64,000 nucleotides of DNA from Trachelipus rathkii (GCA_015478945.1 JABUQX010014918.1:1-64000), one strand, 5' to 3'; counted from the stretch's first letter, positions 14,301 to 27,644 are shown. Notes: a model not told the origin generated them from the letters alone. Translations and numbers: made by a program.

Positions 14301-14455
14301 AAGTATTATATACCCGAAATGTTTGCTAATTTTGTTAATAAATTTGATTTATATTAAAACCTTTATACTCCACCAGGTATATAGTATTAACTAATAAACT
14401 AATTATCATTATATCTATTATACCCCCTAGTAATATATTATCCGATTTATAGATA
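11307..14455. other. Anonymous mixed sequence, no gene supported
   Basis: Around 3 kb of moderately AT-rich sequence, locally with more C than G on the + strand. Small frames occur at 11550-11798 (-), 12550-12735 (-) and 12978-13175 (+). None shows a domain, signal peptide or family resemblance I can name. I see no repeat structure. Confidence 0.4.
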
Positions 14456-14660
14456 TAAAACATATATATATTATAAAGTATATATATGTATATGATATTA
14501 ATATATATATATATATATTATGATATAATATCATTAATAATATATATATAATAGAATAATATATACTATATATATATAATATAATTATACTATATATATA
14601 TATATAGTAAGATATATATAAATAATATGTTAATTATAATATATATAGATTAATATAAGT
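14456..14660. repeat. (TA)n imperfect array
   Basis: TA-dominated sequence with short AAT interruptions. It separates two mixed islands. Confidence 0.8.
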
Positions 14661-15739
14661 TAAAATATTCAAGAGATGAGTGGGTACTACCTTCCCACCG
14701 GCTAACCTCTACTTTAGCAGCTCGTGGTTGGTTCAATAGTCCGATTCATAGTACGCACACTCATGATCAAAAACTATCCTCGATAGTAAAATCGTTTATT
14801 ATATAAGCCCTGAACACTGCTGCACCTCTAACGCACTACGTATTTAATCAGACTAATCAACTACTTTTACACGCTTATATATAATCGTAATCCAAGTCCG
14901 CACCTACCGCTTACAGTACCGCACGTATACTAATCGTAAAGGCACTTATAATAATTTTGATATATATTCACAAAAGTTTTTTAAAAGCTACGTTTTAATA
15001 TTTGTAAATATTAAATAGTATATATATACTATTAATCTCTATACAAAAGTATATTATTATATATATTATAATAATTATATATATATGTAAAATAAAATTG
15101 ATATATAATGAATATTTTAAAAACAAAATCACAATTATATCATCCTACTCATTGCTAAAAATCTCTTCTAGTCAGTAATAAGAGGACAATAGGTAATCAA
15201 AGTCCATTAATTACCTTATTTCAATAAAAGATATACAGTCTAGCTCAAAATATGTAATAAAGCAGTTATAGTAAAGTGCAATTTGACCTCTTATGACCCT
15301 CATAAAATATATCTACCAGCTACCCTTAAGTACATATAATAATTTACACTAATATACTATTACTACAGTGCAAGCACAGATAACTAGGGGGAGTAAGTGT
15401 CATTTATATAATTTACAGATAACAAGTTATCAACAAATTCTAGTCCATATGCATAAAGGGATAAATTAGTACTCACTTTGATGTGAGATAGTGAGAATTA
15501 TTATAGCTTCATTGGTGTTAGTTCGCTTTCCAGCAGTCCATTGTCAAATATTTCCTGTCAACACAAATATAAATATAACTATTCTGCCTCAGGGATTTTT
15601 GAAATGAAGGAAGATTGTACCATCCCAGTAAGAAAGGTCTATTCGTATATATATTACATAAGATTTTAATAGAATCCTCAATATAGAAAGTGCTCGACGC
15701 ATAATACTGTACAGTATTAATGTGAATTAATGTATTAAA
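14661..15739. other. Anonymous island between TA arrays
   Basis: Mixed sequence, with its most GC-balanced part at 14675-14945. A ggttcaatagtcc word near 14729 looks like a tRNA B-box, but there is no matching box A or cloverleaf, so no tRNA is called. A small TA patch lies at about 15015-15110. Confidence 0.4.
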
Positions 15740-16410
15740 TATGCTCTAATATTTTAATATATATAGGATATATTATATATAATATTCAAAGATATAATCT
15801 ATAATATAATATTATATATGATATATATTATATATATTATATATATTATATATAGTTATATATTAATTAATATATATATTAATATTATATAATATTATAT
15901 AATAATATACTAATATTAACTTATTAATTAACTATGAATATTATATTATATTCAATAATTAATTATATATTATATATATGGTATATATATTAATAAATAA
16001 TATATATATTCTATATAATATAATAATATAATTATATACTATATAACTCATAGTATAGTATATATATAGTTTATTAAATAAATAAATATATACTTAATAT
16101 CAATATATATATAATATTATTAATTAATTTATATTATACTTAATATATATTTATATTAATATATATTTTATTATGATTAATATATATATATATAATTATA
16201 TATATAATATATATTGTATATATATACTAAATTTAAATTAATATGGGGATGATGGATATGGATTAAGATATTATAATATATTTAATATATATTATATATG
16301 AATATATAATATATATATATATAAATATAATATCATATACTTAATATGATATAATATAGTATATATATATATAGTATTATATATATTTAATAATATATAT
16401 ATTTGTAGGT
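15740..16410. repeat. (TA)n imperfect array
   Basis: Around 670 bp of TA-dominated DNA with one short unique interruption (ggggatgatggatatgg) near 16245. The frequent phase switches produce many short local palindromes. Confidence 0.87.
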
Positions 16411-17214
16411 TTTAACACTAGCAATCCGTAAATATTTATAGGTTAACTTAGGCCTATTATTTATCTATAGCATATAAATATATAATTATATTTAAATAAG
16501 TTATAATATAGAAGTGATAGGTAATAAGTCACTATTCAAGTACTATAAAATACAATATAAATGTTATTTATTATAATACTTGAATGATAAGTACCTATAA
16601 TTATAATACAATAGGAAAATCTGATAATTTAGCTATATCATATGAACTATTATATATCTAAAAAGACAATTATTATTATTAGAGCTTTCCTACAATAAAG
16701 AATATCGTATAATAATTAAAAATAATAAATTAATTTCTTTATTATATAATCTTGTAAGGGTTATCCTAACTATAATTAAAGTATAAACAATATATAATAT
16801 TCACATTTCATATTTACATATAAAAAAACAAATAGGTGCGGACCAATATAATAATGAGCTATGATAATGATAAACTATATATTTTTTTATTTGTATAGTA
16901 TATGAATGACCGGCACCACTGTGCGACAATTAGTCTCACTGAATATACGTTTCAAGAGAAAAGTTGCCTCTATAGTGTAGCCAAATTTGTTGTCCTGAAA
17001 ATCACTGTATCATGCGTATGCAAAGATCCTCGAAGCGCATACCGTCAACACAGGCTAGTAAAAGGTAGCCACGGCTAACTCCCCTAATAACTGCATCTGT
17101 TAGTTCACCGATCGGAGCGGTACTTATAGTGGATAATATATACTAGCGGATCTATATAACTAATATATGTATAGCGGCTAATAATGAGCATAATTCCCCG
17201 TTATATACAATATA
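16411..17214. other. Anonymous AT-rich DNA with a GC-balanced patch
   Basis: AT-rich sequence to about 16,900, then a roughly 215 bp patch of balanced composition (16,905-17,120) with no recognisable gene or repeat. No reading frame of note. Confidence 0.4.
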
Positions 17215-17346
17215 TGTAATTATATATATATATAAATAATATATATATATATATTATTATTATTATAATATATTATATTATAATTATAATATATATATAA
17301 GTATATATATATATATTATATTAATATTGAATTAAATATATATATT
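17215..17346. repeat. (TA)n imperfect array
   Basis: Short TA/TAAT array immediately left of the CCGGTTC-type cluster described next. Confidence 0.8.
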
Positions 17347-17389
17347 AGCGATAATGCAAGAGAATGAATGGTTCGAACTTTAGACATTA

Positions 17390-19318
17390 TTTTTTTTTCC
17401 GGTTCGGTTCCGCTACGTTAAGTATTATCGAAATATTCCAGGCCCGGGAACCGATATAATTACTATGACTTGATAATTAAAAAATTTGCTGCAAATGAAA
17501 ATTATAATTTTGCATAATTTATATACTTTTTAAACCAAAAATTATAATAGGCTAAGGTCATTTGTAGTTAATTCTACATACCACGTGTTAATCTACATAT
17601 CCATACCTAAGTTATTATTGAAAATTTTACTCCTAGAATAATTTAATTACATAGTTGATACATTTAGATCTTCGAGATTTATTTAATAAATTTTAAATTA
17701 TATTTTATATGATATAAATTTTGAATATCATTTTTTATATGTAAATATTAACGATATATTATATATATATATTAAATATACATGATATCAATACATTTAA
17801 TAGATTCTTATCACTATCAAAGAATTCTTGGTCATGTGAGTGTTTTTATATGATAAACTTTAAAAATTGGCTTAAAAGATATAATGACATATAAAAGAAT
17901 AAATAATATCCAATTAATAGTTAAAGTATATAGTATTAATTGATATAAAATTAAATATATATTATTTATCTAATATATAAAAATATATATATAAGTATTT
18001 AATATAATATATATAATAATATAATAATATATATATAATATATAATATAATATAGATATAATAATAATAATAAAATTAACTAATATATAATATTATATAT
18101 ACTATATATATATATATTAGTATATATATATATATATATAATAAAATATACATAAATATATATATATATATTATTAATATATTTAATTGAATAATGGCAA
18201 TTGAATATAGTCCAATTTTTCAAATGGTCGAAGCCAAGTGAGTAGTCTAACTGCAAACACACACTAACAATGACGTCACTCATTAGTTGCAACTATTGAC
18301 GAACCTCTCACAGTATCTCTGTAGCAACATGGATATTGTGCAGCCTTAGACTATTCTCTTGAATACTTGCTGATCTCAATATTACTGTATCGAAGTGAGT
18401 AAATCATCATCTCTACCAAAAGAATAATATTTCTCTCACTCTACGACAATAAGATATTTTGGAGTTGAAGAGCTCGAAGCGGCAACAAGTTCTTATGTAG
18501 GTCCTGCTCTTCAGTGATTGTGATAAAATATAATTATTGTTTTCTGAAGAAGTTGCCGTTAGTGATTTGGGGTGATTCGATATTGCGAAATTTATAGGGA
18601 AGATTTTTAACTATTCTATAAATAGCACCGGTTCGATCTTTCGCTATTTTGGGGGGTCCAATGTTCTAGAAAATACAGGATTTCTCCATTTTACATATCA
18701 AAATTTTGACTTCCAATATTCTCCGAGTCGGGTGATGATTTATTCATGTTTATGGAAGTGGCGTTAGTATTAAATGTTTTTGCGTTTGAACTACCTAGGT
18801 TTTATATTTTTGTTGGCATATTTTACACTCTATTAAGATTTTATACATTATTAACCAATAAAAAAAAATCTTTTAACGAATCATCAACATTTTAAAACAA
18901 TTTGTGAGGTTATTATTATGACAGAATCTGAATCAATTAATGAATAAAATCTTTTTCAAATTATATATATATATTATATACTATATATATTAAAATATAT
19001 ACTATATATATATATTATAATGATAGTATATAACTTCATTGAAAATTAGTTTGCGCTTTCCATATTATATTTTTAAAGTATTATATAATTATATTATATG
19101 CACATATTATAATTATAATATATTAAAAAGTGTTTATATTGAATAGATCTATTTCAATGTACTTTTGATTTTTCTCTCATTTTTCTTTAGAGTAGTTAAA
19201 GGAGAAGATTTCCAAATTAGAAATTCCACAGTAAGTTGAACAAGAACGAAGTTCCGGCCGTAATTTTTTTTTTTGATTTCGGTTAATTCCCGGTCGGACC
19301 GGAACCTCGGAAAAATTT
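17390..19318. mobile_element. Possible non-autonomous DNA transposon with CCGGTTC-type ends
   Basis: The left end has a T run followed by CCGGTTCGGTTCCG (17399-17412), then gggaaccg near 17446. The right end (about 19285-19312) carries the same kind of words in opposite orientation: its reverse complement reads CCGAGGTTCCGGTCC, preceded by a T run. GC-rich, repeated short words near the ends are a known habit of many animal hAT elements, so this may be a diverged hAT-like internal-deletion copy of about 1.9 kb. The interior is AT-rich, holds a TA patch (about 17,940-18,180) and shows no transposase. Target-site duplications were not identified, so the two ends might instead be independent fragments. 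Confidence 0.25.
17690..18185. repeat. TA/AAT-rich patch
   Basis: Imperfect TA and AAT runs inside the putative element at 17390-19318. Its minus-strand frame (18080-18292) is mostly microsatellite translation (Ile/Tyr repeats) and is not a gene. Confidence 0.7.
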
Positions 19319-19670
19319 CAAATCAAGGTACACGCCTAATATATAAGTATTATATATATATATTATATATATATAATATATATATATTTATATATATATT
19401 ATATAATATAATATTTAATTAACACATATAATATTATATATGTATTATATATTATATATAATATATAGATATAATATTATATATATATTATATTATATAT
19501 ATTTATATATATATATTATATATATAAATTTTATATATATGATATATAATAGTATATATATAACATTAAAAATAATATATATAGTAATAATATATATAAT
19601 ATATATATATATAAAATATATTATGAATAAAAAAGCTATATATACTAAATATACATATATATTTATATTA
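19319..19670. repeat. (TA)n imperfect array
   Basis: TA-dominated array. The 122-codon + frame at 19440-19808, the longest in the window, reads through this array as Tyr/Ile repeats and then through the TCCGGC cluster as Gly/Ser repeats. It is therefore a low-complexity artefact. Confidence 0.85.
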
Positions 19671-19915
19671 GACGGATTGGGTGAGATCCGACAATGTCTC
19701 CGGGCACCGGGGTCTTCCGGCTCCGGCTCCGGCTCCGGCTGCCGGTCTCCGGAGCGCTCTCGGATGTCAAAGTTACCGCTCCCATATCAGCTCAGGAAGC
19801 AATTTTAAGATGCGGAACTCCGGCTCTGGATGAGCGTACAGAAGCCTAGCTCCATGCCGGGAGCGGAGAGACTCGGAATCTAGTGCGGGCTCCACTCCGA
19901 AGTTCCGAGCCTTAC
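19671..19915. repeat. GC-rich TCCGGC-type cluster with inverted partner
   Basis: A GC-rich island in very AT-rich surroundings. It has four tandem TCCGGC units (19716-19740), followed by further TCCGG and CTCCGG words. About 115 bp downstream (19856-19880) similar words appear inverted (gggagcggagagactcgga). Subterminal arrays of TCCGGC/GGAGCC are seen, as I recall, in many animal hAT transposon ends. On that knowledge this could be a hAT terminus or a solo end. No transposase frame adjoins it. A similar cluster lies at 49,790-49,961. Confidence 0.45.
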
Positions 19916-20019
19916 AGTTTCATTAAAACCAACAACTCTTGTTTATAAAATCCATTAATAGTGGGATAACCAATTGATTAAAATGTGTAAAACTTTATTA
20001 AAGGAAAAGCAACTTTCTA
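19916..20019. other. Short unique spacer
   Basis: Non-repetitive AT-rich sequence between the GC-rich cluster and the next TA array. Nothing recognised. Confidence 0.4.
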
Positions 20020-20435
20020 AATCCTATATATAGTATATATACTATATAATATGAGTATATATAAGTAGTACATTAACTAAATAAACTAGGCAATAAATAT
20101 ACTATATATAGTATAATATTCTGATACTACTAAGTATATATATAATATAGTATTTTACTAATAAGTAAATAATACCGCTTTCACTTAGATTAACTCACTA
20201 TATCCATATAAAAAAGATATAATATTTATCTAATTTATTAAAGTATATTTACTATATATATATATATGCTACTAAATTGTTGTATAACTTATATAAATAA
20301 TAATATTATAATTATAGATGTGGTATATATATAATTAGCAATACTATAATATAAAGATATATAATATTATTATATTATATATATATTATTACTACTTATT
20401 ATAATATATTATACTATATATATATATTGGAATTT
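20020..20435. repeat. (TA)n-rich tract with unique interruptions
   Basis: TA runs alternating with short unique AT-rich segments. It directly precedes the LINE relic. Confidence 0.7.
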
Positions 20436-20479
20436 ATTTATAATAATTATTCAATTTGTATATGTGATGGAGGTTAAAG

Positions 20480-21290
20480 AAGAATTAAAAGCAGGGGGGG
20501 GTTTGGTTGCCATGGGGATGGTGTTTATAGAATGATGGAGAAATGTAAAGAGAGCAGTGAGGAATGCCCTACCGTATTATATGCGAATTGATTGTTTTAA
20601 CTTGAATTCCTGTCGTGGAATTCTGACCTAAAAGTGTTAGAAAGACGGATTGCACTAGAATGAGATATTGTCAGGTATATCCTAGTGTGTGTAAAAGGAG
20701 GGTTGAAAGTAAACGTAGATAAGAGTAAAGCGTTATCACGGTTTTGAGAGGACGACTTTAGAGCTGTGAGTTAGTTTAGATGGTGAGCAGCTGGAACAAA
20801 TGTTTGAGTTTAAATATTTAGGAAATATATTTTTGGTTTGGATGAAAGCGTACTCAGAGTGATTGCACAATTATGTATGCACAAGTTAAGAGTCAATGGC
20901 AGGAGAGATGCACTATAGGGCAATTAAAATCCTTGGTGGATTGTAAAGGACTAAGTCTATGAGTTCGTCTTAGGGTTTTACATTGAAGGCTATGTTGCTA
21001 CTTTAGTAATGTATAGTTTAGTGAAACAACTATGTCTGGAATAAGAGGTTATAGATAAAGTCTAACATGTGTTCCAGAGGACCCTTCTTTGGGCTGGTTA
21101 GGGTTCAGTAAAATTGATAAAATGGAGGTATATAAGCTATAGGAGATTTGATTGTAGTTAAAGCAAAGAGGGGGAAATGAGAGAAGCTGGTGAAAGTTAA
21201 GGTTGATATATGGTCTTAGTCAGTGGAAAAAGATGGATGGATAAGTCCGGTTACTTTTAAAGCGGCATGTATATTTGGTGAGATATATAT
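20480..21290 (+). pseudogene. Decayed non-LTR retrotransposon reverse transcriptase (3' part)
   Basis: An inactive relic of a LINE reverse transcriptase, the enzyme that copies element RNA into DNA at the insertion site. Conceptual translation jumps between all three frames. Frame-by-frame motifs appear in the expected order: GLKVNVDKSKAL (20700-20735), the stretch after the catalytic palm; LEQMFEFKYLGN (20791-20826), matching the usual LEQ..EFKYLG; LDES (20838-20849); MHKLRVNGRRDAL (from 20877); GQLKSLVDCKGLSL (20918-20959); RVLH (20972-20983); and FSETTM (21017-21034), matching the usual YGSETM. This is the palm-to-thumb region of a family that, from memory, is abundant in decapods and other invertebrates. 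A YAN-like remnant near 20580 may be the former YADD site. Multiple stops and frameshifts make it plainly dead. No 5' part, endonuclease or poly-A tail was found. Confidence 0.8.
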
Positions 21291-24200
21291 TGTATATATA
21301 TATCTATCAGTCGAAGCAATGCTTTATATAATATATATTATAATAAGTTCCATCGAGCGCTCAAGTCTGATGTTTATAATCTTTCCCGTTGTTATTGAAT
21401 AAATACTCTAACTCACTAGCTATGGATATCAACAGTAATAATGACCGAAAAATAAGAAAAAAGTAAGTTAGTATTAAATGAATATTATTTAATAATCAAT
21501 AATTGCTACCTAAAATTTTTTAGATTTCTCTAAATATATATGCACTACAGTAATAAAATAATGCTAGCTGATATTTACAAATAGTCTATGAGAAGAGAGA
21601 GTGGCTAGGTTATCTGTAAGATGATACGCTTGCAAACATAATAAAATAAAACATCATAGTAATATACGTCGTATACGTAGGGGTTTAATATCCAGTTAGA
21701 GTCAACCACGTTAGTTGATGATACTATATTACTAGCAAATTTGAGAATATTTGAGTTTAGTTTAAGATAGCCTTATGGTAGCATACGTTTAGTAGGTTTT
21801 TAGTTAAGGATGTTCTTAAAATAAAAAAGAGATTTTGTTTTATATATTTTATATTTTAAATATTTGTTACCACTTTTAAAAAATTAATATAGTTTTTAAA
21901 TAAATAAAAATGTTTATTTATCCTGTTCATTTTGCTTAAGAAAATCGTTATATGTATTCCTTCCCCTACTTAGATTGCTTCGTTGATTTCATCCTTATTT
22001 CACTAGCGAGATGTTCAAGCAGGGTTGTAATAGATGAAATGATAATTACTTTCGATATGAAAGGGTCAGATGTTCATTCACACGTCACATTGTTAAATTT
22101 ATGTAAAGGTAAGTAAAAGTGCTGGGTCAAACTTTACTTTCTAGTTAGGGCCATTGGAAGGTCAGTAATGACATTATTTAATGATAGTATTTAAACATTT
22201 GACATTAGTTGAAGGATGATTTTTTTTGACCTACCAAGAACACACGCAAGACATGGACAGGAATCAAAATAATAATAATATGAACAAAAAGTAGGCTAAG
22301 AAAGATCATGGTTATAGGTTCCTAGATCTTATTCGTCATAATCGGGCAGTATAGAACTTTGCCTCGCTCATGAATCAGATTTCAGACTTAATGCACACTC
22401 TTCGGTCAAATAGCAAACGCTTTCGTTAAAGAAAACGTCCTTTCTTTTCCTTCTGTAGACTTCTGTCATTTTTATATACTGTTATGTGTATGAAAGGATG
22501 GGTAGGTAGCTTCTGGGATTCGAATGAAGAATTGTTCGGCAGACTTTCCAGTTCTAGTTTTTCATATATCTATAGAAAGTTATTAGTTTAATCATATTTC
22601 AGGTTAAATCACAATTATACTAATAAGTATTATAATATTACTATAAAGAATAATGTCTTTGCTAATTTTACGGCACCTACCTTTCTTTATGATGAAAATT
22701 TTGTTGAAATGTATAGACTTTGTGATCCCTATAAGCATTCTGTATTGATGGTTTATATGTAAGTTTCGTTATGATGAAATAAAAAAGCCTACTAATTAAT
22801 TTTCTAATTTGAATGTCGTAATACTAATTGAAAGGGATCTCCGGTTTGAAAGATAATATAATTCTTTATTCTACACAAGCTTCGTGAATTTTTACGCTGC
22901 AGTCTGAGAGAATGCTTCAGTGCTCTGTCCTTTGTAGTCACACAAATATAAAAAAGAAGAGAGTCCTAGAATATATACTCTCCACTTCATTCGTCGATAT
23001 GGCTCGTGCCCACTCATTTCTTGGATTATCTCCGGGTGTGTGTTATTATTTTTGCGATATATATATTTATTAAATTATATTATATATTAATGGTAACTAT
23101 TTAAAGGTTTATTAAACCGTATCATTTTTGACTAGTAACTTTATAAATTATGTCAAATTAAAATTGGAAATATTAATTTTAAGATAGGATGAAAAAGTAC
23201 CGAGAGACGCTTGTAATGGTTATAGTGTCACTGATCTATAGCATTATGTTGGCAAATTACATCAAAATAATGACATTTATTTTATGGCTACTATCATTAA
23301 TTAATGTGTAACTTTATAATTTAATGTATATTAGATAAATTTAGTTAAAAATTAATTATCATTATTAAACCGTATACTTTGTAAAATAGTATTATGCTCA
23401 CTTATTACTTATTTACTTTAATATTGTGATTAGTCATTAAGCACTATATATGATTATTACTAATCTGACTACTTACTAGTCATAATATGATATGATTCAT
23501 AGTATGACTAGTTAAGTATAATATACCGCCGCTAAATAGAATACCTATTTAAATATACGAGTATTAATCCGTCAAATACTCGTAATAGATAGAAATTAGA
23601 TTCTCGTATTGTAATCAGTTCTTAATACGACATATCGAGTCTTAAGTTCTTCAGCTTCATGTAATACTCAGCTACCAGAATTCTAATATACTCCCTAAGC
23701 CGTCCATTGCACACAACAAAAACTTTATATGTTGTGTATAAGATCTTGATTCTATACGTGTTAATCACATAAAAGTGCAATTGATTCAAGATTCTGATTA
23801 GGCACCAAGAAAAATAACGCGAGGGCTGTGATGTGCTTAGGTCGCAGTTTGAATTATTGTGAGCTCTACAAATTTCTATATGGAGAATACATAATATTAA
23901 CTCCAAAAAACTATTGAGAAGCATTTTGAGACTTTTGTTCTCAAATCGGCGAGCTCAGAAAATAGTCATTTATTTCGTGCCTAACTTAGATAGTCGATTT
24001 TTGATGGTCATTCTGTCTTTGATATTTATACTAGATGAAAATGGGTGCGATACTTCAAGTCAATTTATCTATTGAGCGTACACGAGATATTTTTCTCACC
24101 AGATTATTGCTCAGTAATCTTATGAGTCGTGTCTGTCTTACTCAATAACCATATTCACACTTGAAAACGATGATTGTGGCGGATTTTCACAATTGTATAT

Positions 24201-24540
24201 TAGCAACTTTATCCTAATGCATTCATTGTATACATAGGTCGTAATCAAGAAAAGCTTCTTTACTTTTCTAAATGAGTGTCTGGCAGGTGTCTCTGTGTAT
24301 TAATACTTAAGAATAATATTAAACTTTTTCCATTTAATATTTTGTTTTAATTTTGTCTCTAACACTTTTGTAGTTAACCTCTGAGAATGATTATTATTCA
24401 CAGAATCTTTTTTATCGGAATTTAGTAATAAGTTTGGTGAATATATTATCTGGTGACAAACATCTAATCATTATTGTAGGAAAGAGACTTAAAGACTATA
24501 ACTATTGAATTATTACAATTCGTTCTAGGTATAATTATTA
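21291..24540. other. Anonymous sequence, no gene supported
   Basis: Over 3 kb of AT-rich but mostly non-repetitive DNA. A 100-codon minus-strand frame at 23622-23924 has no family resemblance I can name. Small TA runs occur at 21,283-21,335 and about 23,060. A perfect 10-bp palindrome is listed separately. Confidence 0.4.
23475..23512. repeat. 10-bp perfect inverted repeat
   Basis: ACTAGTCATA (23475-23484) and TATGACTAGT (23503-23512) are exact reverse complements around an 18-base AT-rich loop. It can fold as a hairpin. No gene is nearby, so its role, if any, is unknown, and chance is plausible. Confidence 0.6.
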
Positions 24541-25930
24541 TAAATAAGAAAAATTATACAGTTTGTTTCCCACAAATATTTATAATTTGGAGGGTAAAAA
24601 AATATAAGCTATCGTAATCAAAAATGTTTTAATTATAAATTAAATTATGAATACTATATAAAAAAATATAACCGTTATAATAAATAATAAATTATAAATA
24701 ATGTATATAAATTAAATATTAATAATCTAAATAATATATTATAATAATTAATATATATTGATATATAAATATATACTAATAATATACAGTAAGAATATAT
24801 ATAATAATAATTAAAATAAAATTAGATTTAATAATGGAATAATAATAATAATTAATAATTATAATTAAATATAGATCAATATTATAATAATCTTAGAATA
24901 ATATCTGGAATATAATATAAATTAAATTAAAATATAATAATAATAATTAATTTAATGATAATATATATAAATTATAAAGTTAAATATATAATTATAAATA
25001 ATAATTAATAGCTGTTATTAATAATTATATATATAAAATAACCTTTATTATAGGATAACTTAGATAATGATAATATATGATAAATATAAATATATATAAA
25101 TAATGAATAATTTATGGATCTATATGGATGAATCTTTAAATAATATAATATATAAATTAAATAACTGAATCGAATATAATATTATGAATTAATAATTATA
25201 TAATAATAATAATAATAGAAACACTTTCTTCATCAACTTTATTATTGAATATTAAATGAAATAATTATTAATTATCCAATAAATATCGATACTAAATTAC
25301 TATAAATATTTATATATATATTATAAAATTTTTCATATTATAATTAATAATAATAGATAGAATATATATATATTAGATAATAATCTAGTATGAGAGGGAA
25401 TGAAATACCTAAATTTAATTTATAAGAATATATAAGAAATAAAAAGGAATAAGATCTTACTTTTATTAATACTTCTTTTATTATTAAGCATATAATTTAT
25501 ATATAATTTATATATCATTATATTATATAAACTACTATTAAAAAAGATATATTATATTAATTTACAATATTTGACAAAAAGAAAATATAATTATAATATA
25601 AATAAAAAATAAAAAGTATATATAGGGATATATTAAAAAAGTATTATTATTAAATAATTAGAAATATTAAAAATTTCGCGTGGTAAATACACTAAAATAT
25701 AAATTAAAAATTATATTAATTGAGAAGTCGAATTTATTTTTTTTTATATTTTCATCTGTATTATAGTGAGTCCTCTTTTGAGGGAGAGTAAAATATTCAC
25801 TACTATATAAAATATTTAATCATAATATATTATATATATATTATATAGAATTATATATTTAACAATTTATAGAATATATATATATTCTAAGTTATTTATA
25901 TATAGTATAATATATTAGTATAATATTAGG
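24541..25930. repeat. Extended AAT/TAA-rich low-complexity region
   Basis: Around 1.4 kb made almost only of A and T, with frequent aataat and ataata words rather than pure TA alternation. A short unique interruption lies at about 25,730-25,800. It appears to be a decayed trinucleotide microsatellite mixed with TA runs. Confidence 0.7.
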
Positions 25931-26690
25931 ACCTAATTTAAGTTAATATAAAGAGTTTCTTTAAGAAACACAATCACACAAGTGCGAAACGCACTGAAGC
26001 ATCCTATAAGTACCATTATCTCTGCTCCTTCTCTTTTTTTTGAGGTAATAATTTTTGTATTATTTTATAATTGACCTTGGAGGGTATAAATTAAAAGTAC
26101 GATGATAGAAACTTTTCAATGTTCACGGTAGTCAGAACGACACGAGAGACTGTACCTCTTGGAGGAGAAGGACTTATGAAAAGCACCTTTCTGAGGACAT
26201 AGTTGTTTTAATGAAGCGTTTTATATGGACCGGATGCTTTCTAGGGGAGGGATAGAAGGAGCATGAAACACGACAACTTAACTGAAGTGATCATAACGAG
26301 GTAATGAGAGAGACGGTCTAATTTTAGGTGAACGTAAAAATAAGATCACAATTATTGGACAAGATAATGAGGAGATATATTCTTCACCACAGAGACAAAC
26401 AAATGTATATATAAAGATCTGTAAGAAAGAAGGGAAGGTCTTTAGTGAAATTGAAGATTTTAATTGATAACTCGTCTTGATGATACATAAGTAGAATTTT
26501 AGTTTGTTTAATTCATATTTGTGTGGCTTATAAGGCGTGTCATTCATATTCTCTCTGTTGATGAAAAATAAAAAAGAGAGTAGTTATAAGGTTTAGAGCA
26601 CTAAGGAAAAATTTATGCATCCAGTAATATGCACAGGCACGAGTATCAAATTCCGGTAAAAGAAATCTTTATACTTAATTACTGACAATA
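25931..26690. other. Anonymous mixed sequence
   Basis: Mixed sequence with a purine-leaning + strand. An 89-codon minus-strand frame lies at 26278-26547 and shows no recognisable domain. Confidence 0.4.
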
Positions 26691-27066
26691 GACCTTACAC
26701 ATCATTACACATTAGCTACAGAGCGACATTACACACGATGACGACATTACACACAATAAACACCGCTGGCATACATAATGTTACACAACATTAACATATG
26801 AGAATCACATACAAGCATACCACCATCACTCAAGAGTGTTCATAAATACAATACCACTATACACACGTTATGAGCACGCACAATCGATACATCATTGAAA
26901 CAATAGTGTTCCTAACATACACATCATCATTCGCAAGGGGTTTATATTTTACACTATTAACATCAATTACACATACACTATATCACACTATATACACATT
27001 TTACAAACATTACGCACTACAAACACATTATAGCACATAACTACAGAATAAACATATACTACATCC
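26691..27066. repeat. Degenerate ACATTACACA-type tandem field
   Basis: The + strand is rich in A and C and contains recurring CATTACACA words (exact at 26703, 26727 and 26744) and many near-variants (gttacacaaca, acaaacattacgc, cacattatagcac). The spacing is irregular, from 17 to over 20 bases. It looks like an old minisatellite or an expanded AC microsatellite that has drifted. Confidence 0.6.
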
Positions 27067-27069
27067 GCT

Positions 27070-27635
27070 GTATATATATAATATTATATAATATATATAT
27101 TGATAGGTTAATATATATATTATATATAGTATATATGATAAATATATATCTATATATATAATTATATATATATAATATATATATATTGATATTATAATAT
27201 AATATATATATTATATATTAATATAAAGTTTATATATATATATTATAGATATATTATTATAATTAATTTAATTTAATATATATTAATTATATATTATATA
27301 TTATATATATATTAATATATTATATATATATTATATTTATTACAAAAATATTATGTATTATATATTACATATTATATATATTTATAGTATATATATATAT
27401 TAATATATTATAATTATATTAATTAATATATATAAGGGTATAAATAAGAATATATAAATAATATTATTATAAGGGTATTCATTAATTATATACTATTATA
27501 TGATATATAAAAATATTTAAGATTTAACATATGTTGGATAATAAGAATAATATATTATTGTATTTTAGATAAGGATATATTATTATTATTAGATATATTA
27601 TATTAAATAATATATATATTATTTAATATCTACAT
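27070..27635. repeat. (TA)n imperfect array
   Basis: TA-dominated DNA, grading at its right side into AAT-rich sequence with the repeated word aagggtat (27,434 and 27,471). Confidence 0.85.
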
Positions 27636-27644
27636 TTTATACTT

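Noticed and set aside
14725..14745. tRNA B-box-like word ggttcaatagtcc
   Set aside because: There is no box A at suitable distance and no cloverleaf arms.
19440..19808. The longest reading frame in the window (122 codons)
   Set aside because: It translates a TA microsatellite (Tyr/Ile runs) and then a TCCGGC array (Gly/Ser run), so it is a low-complexity artefact.
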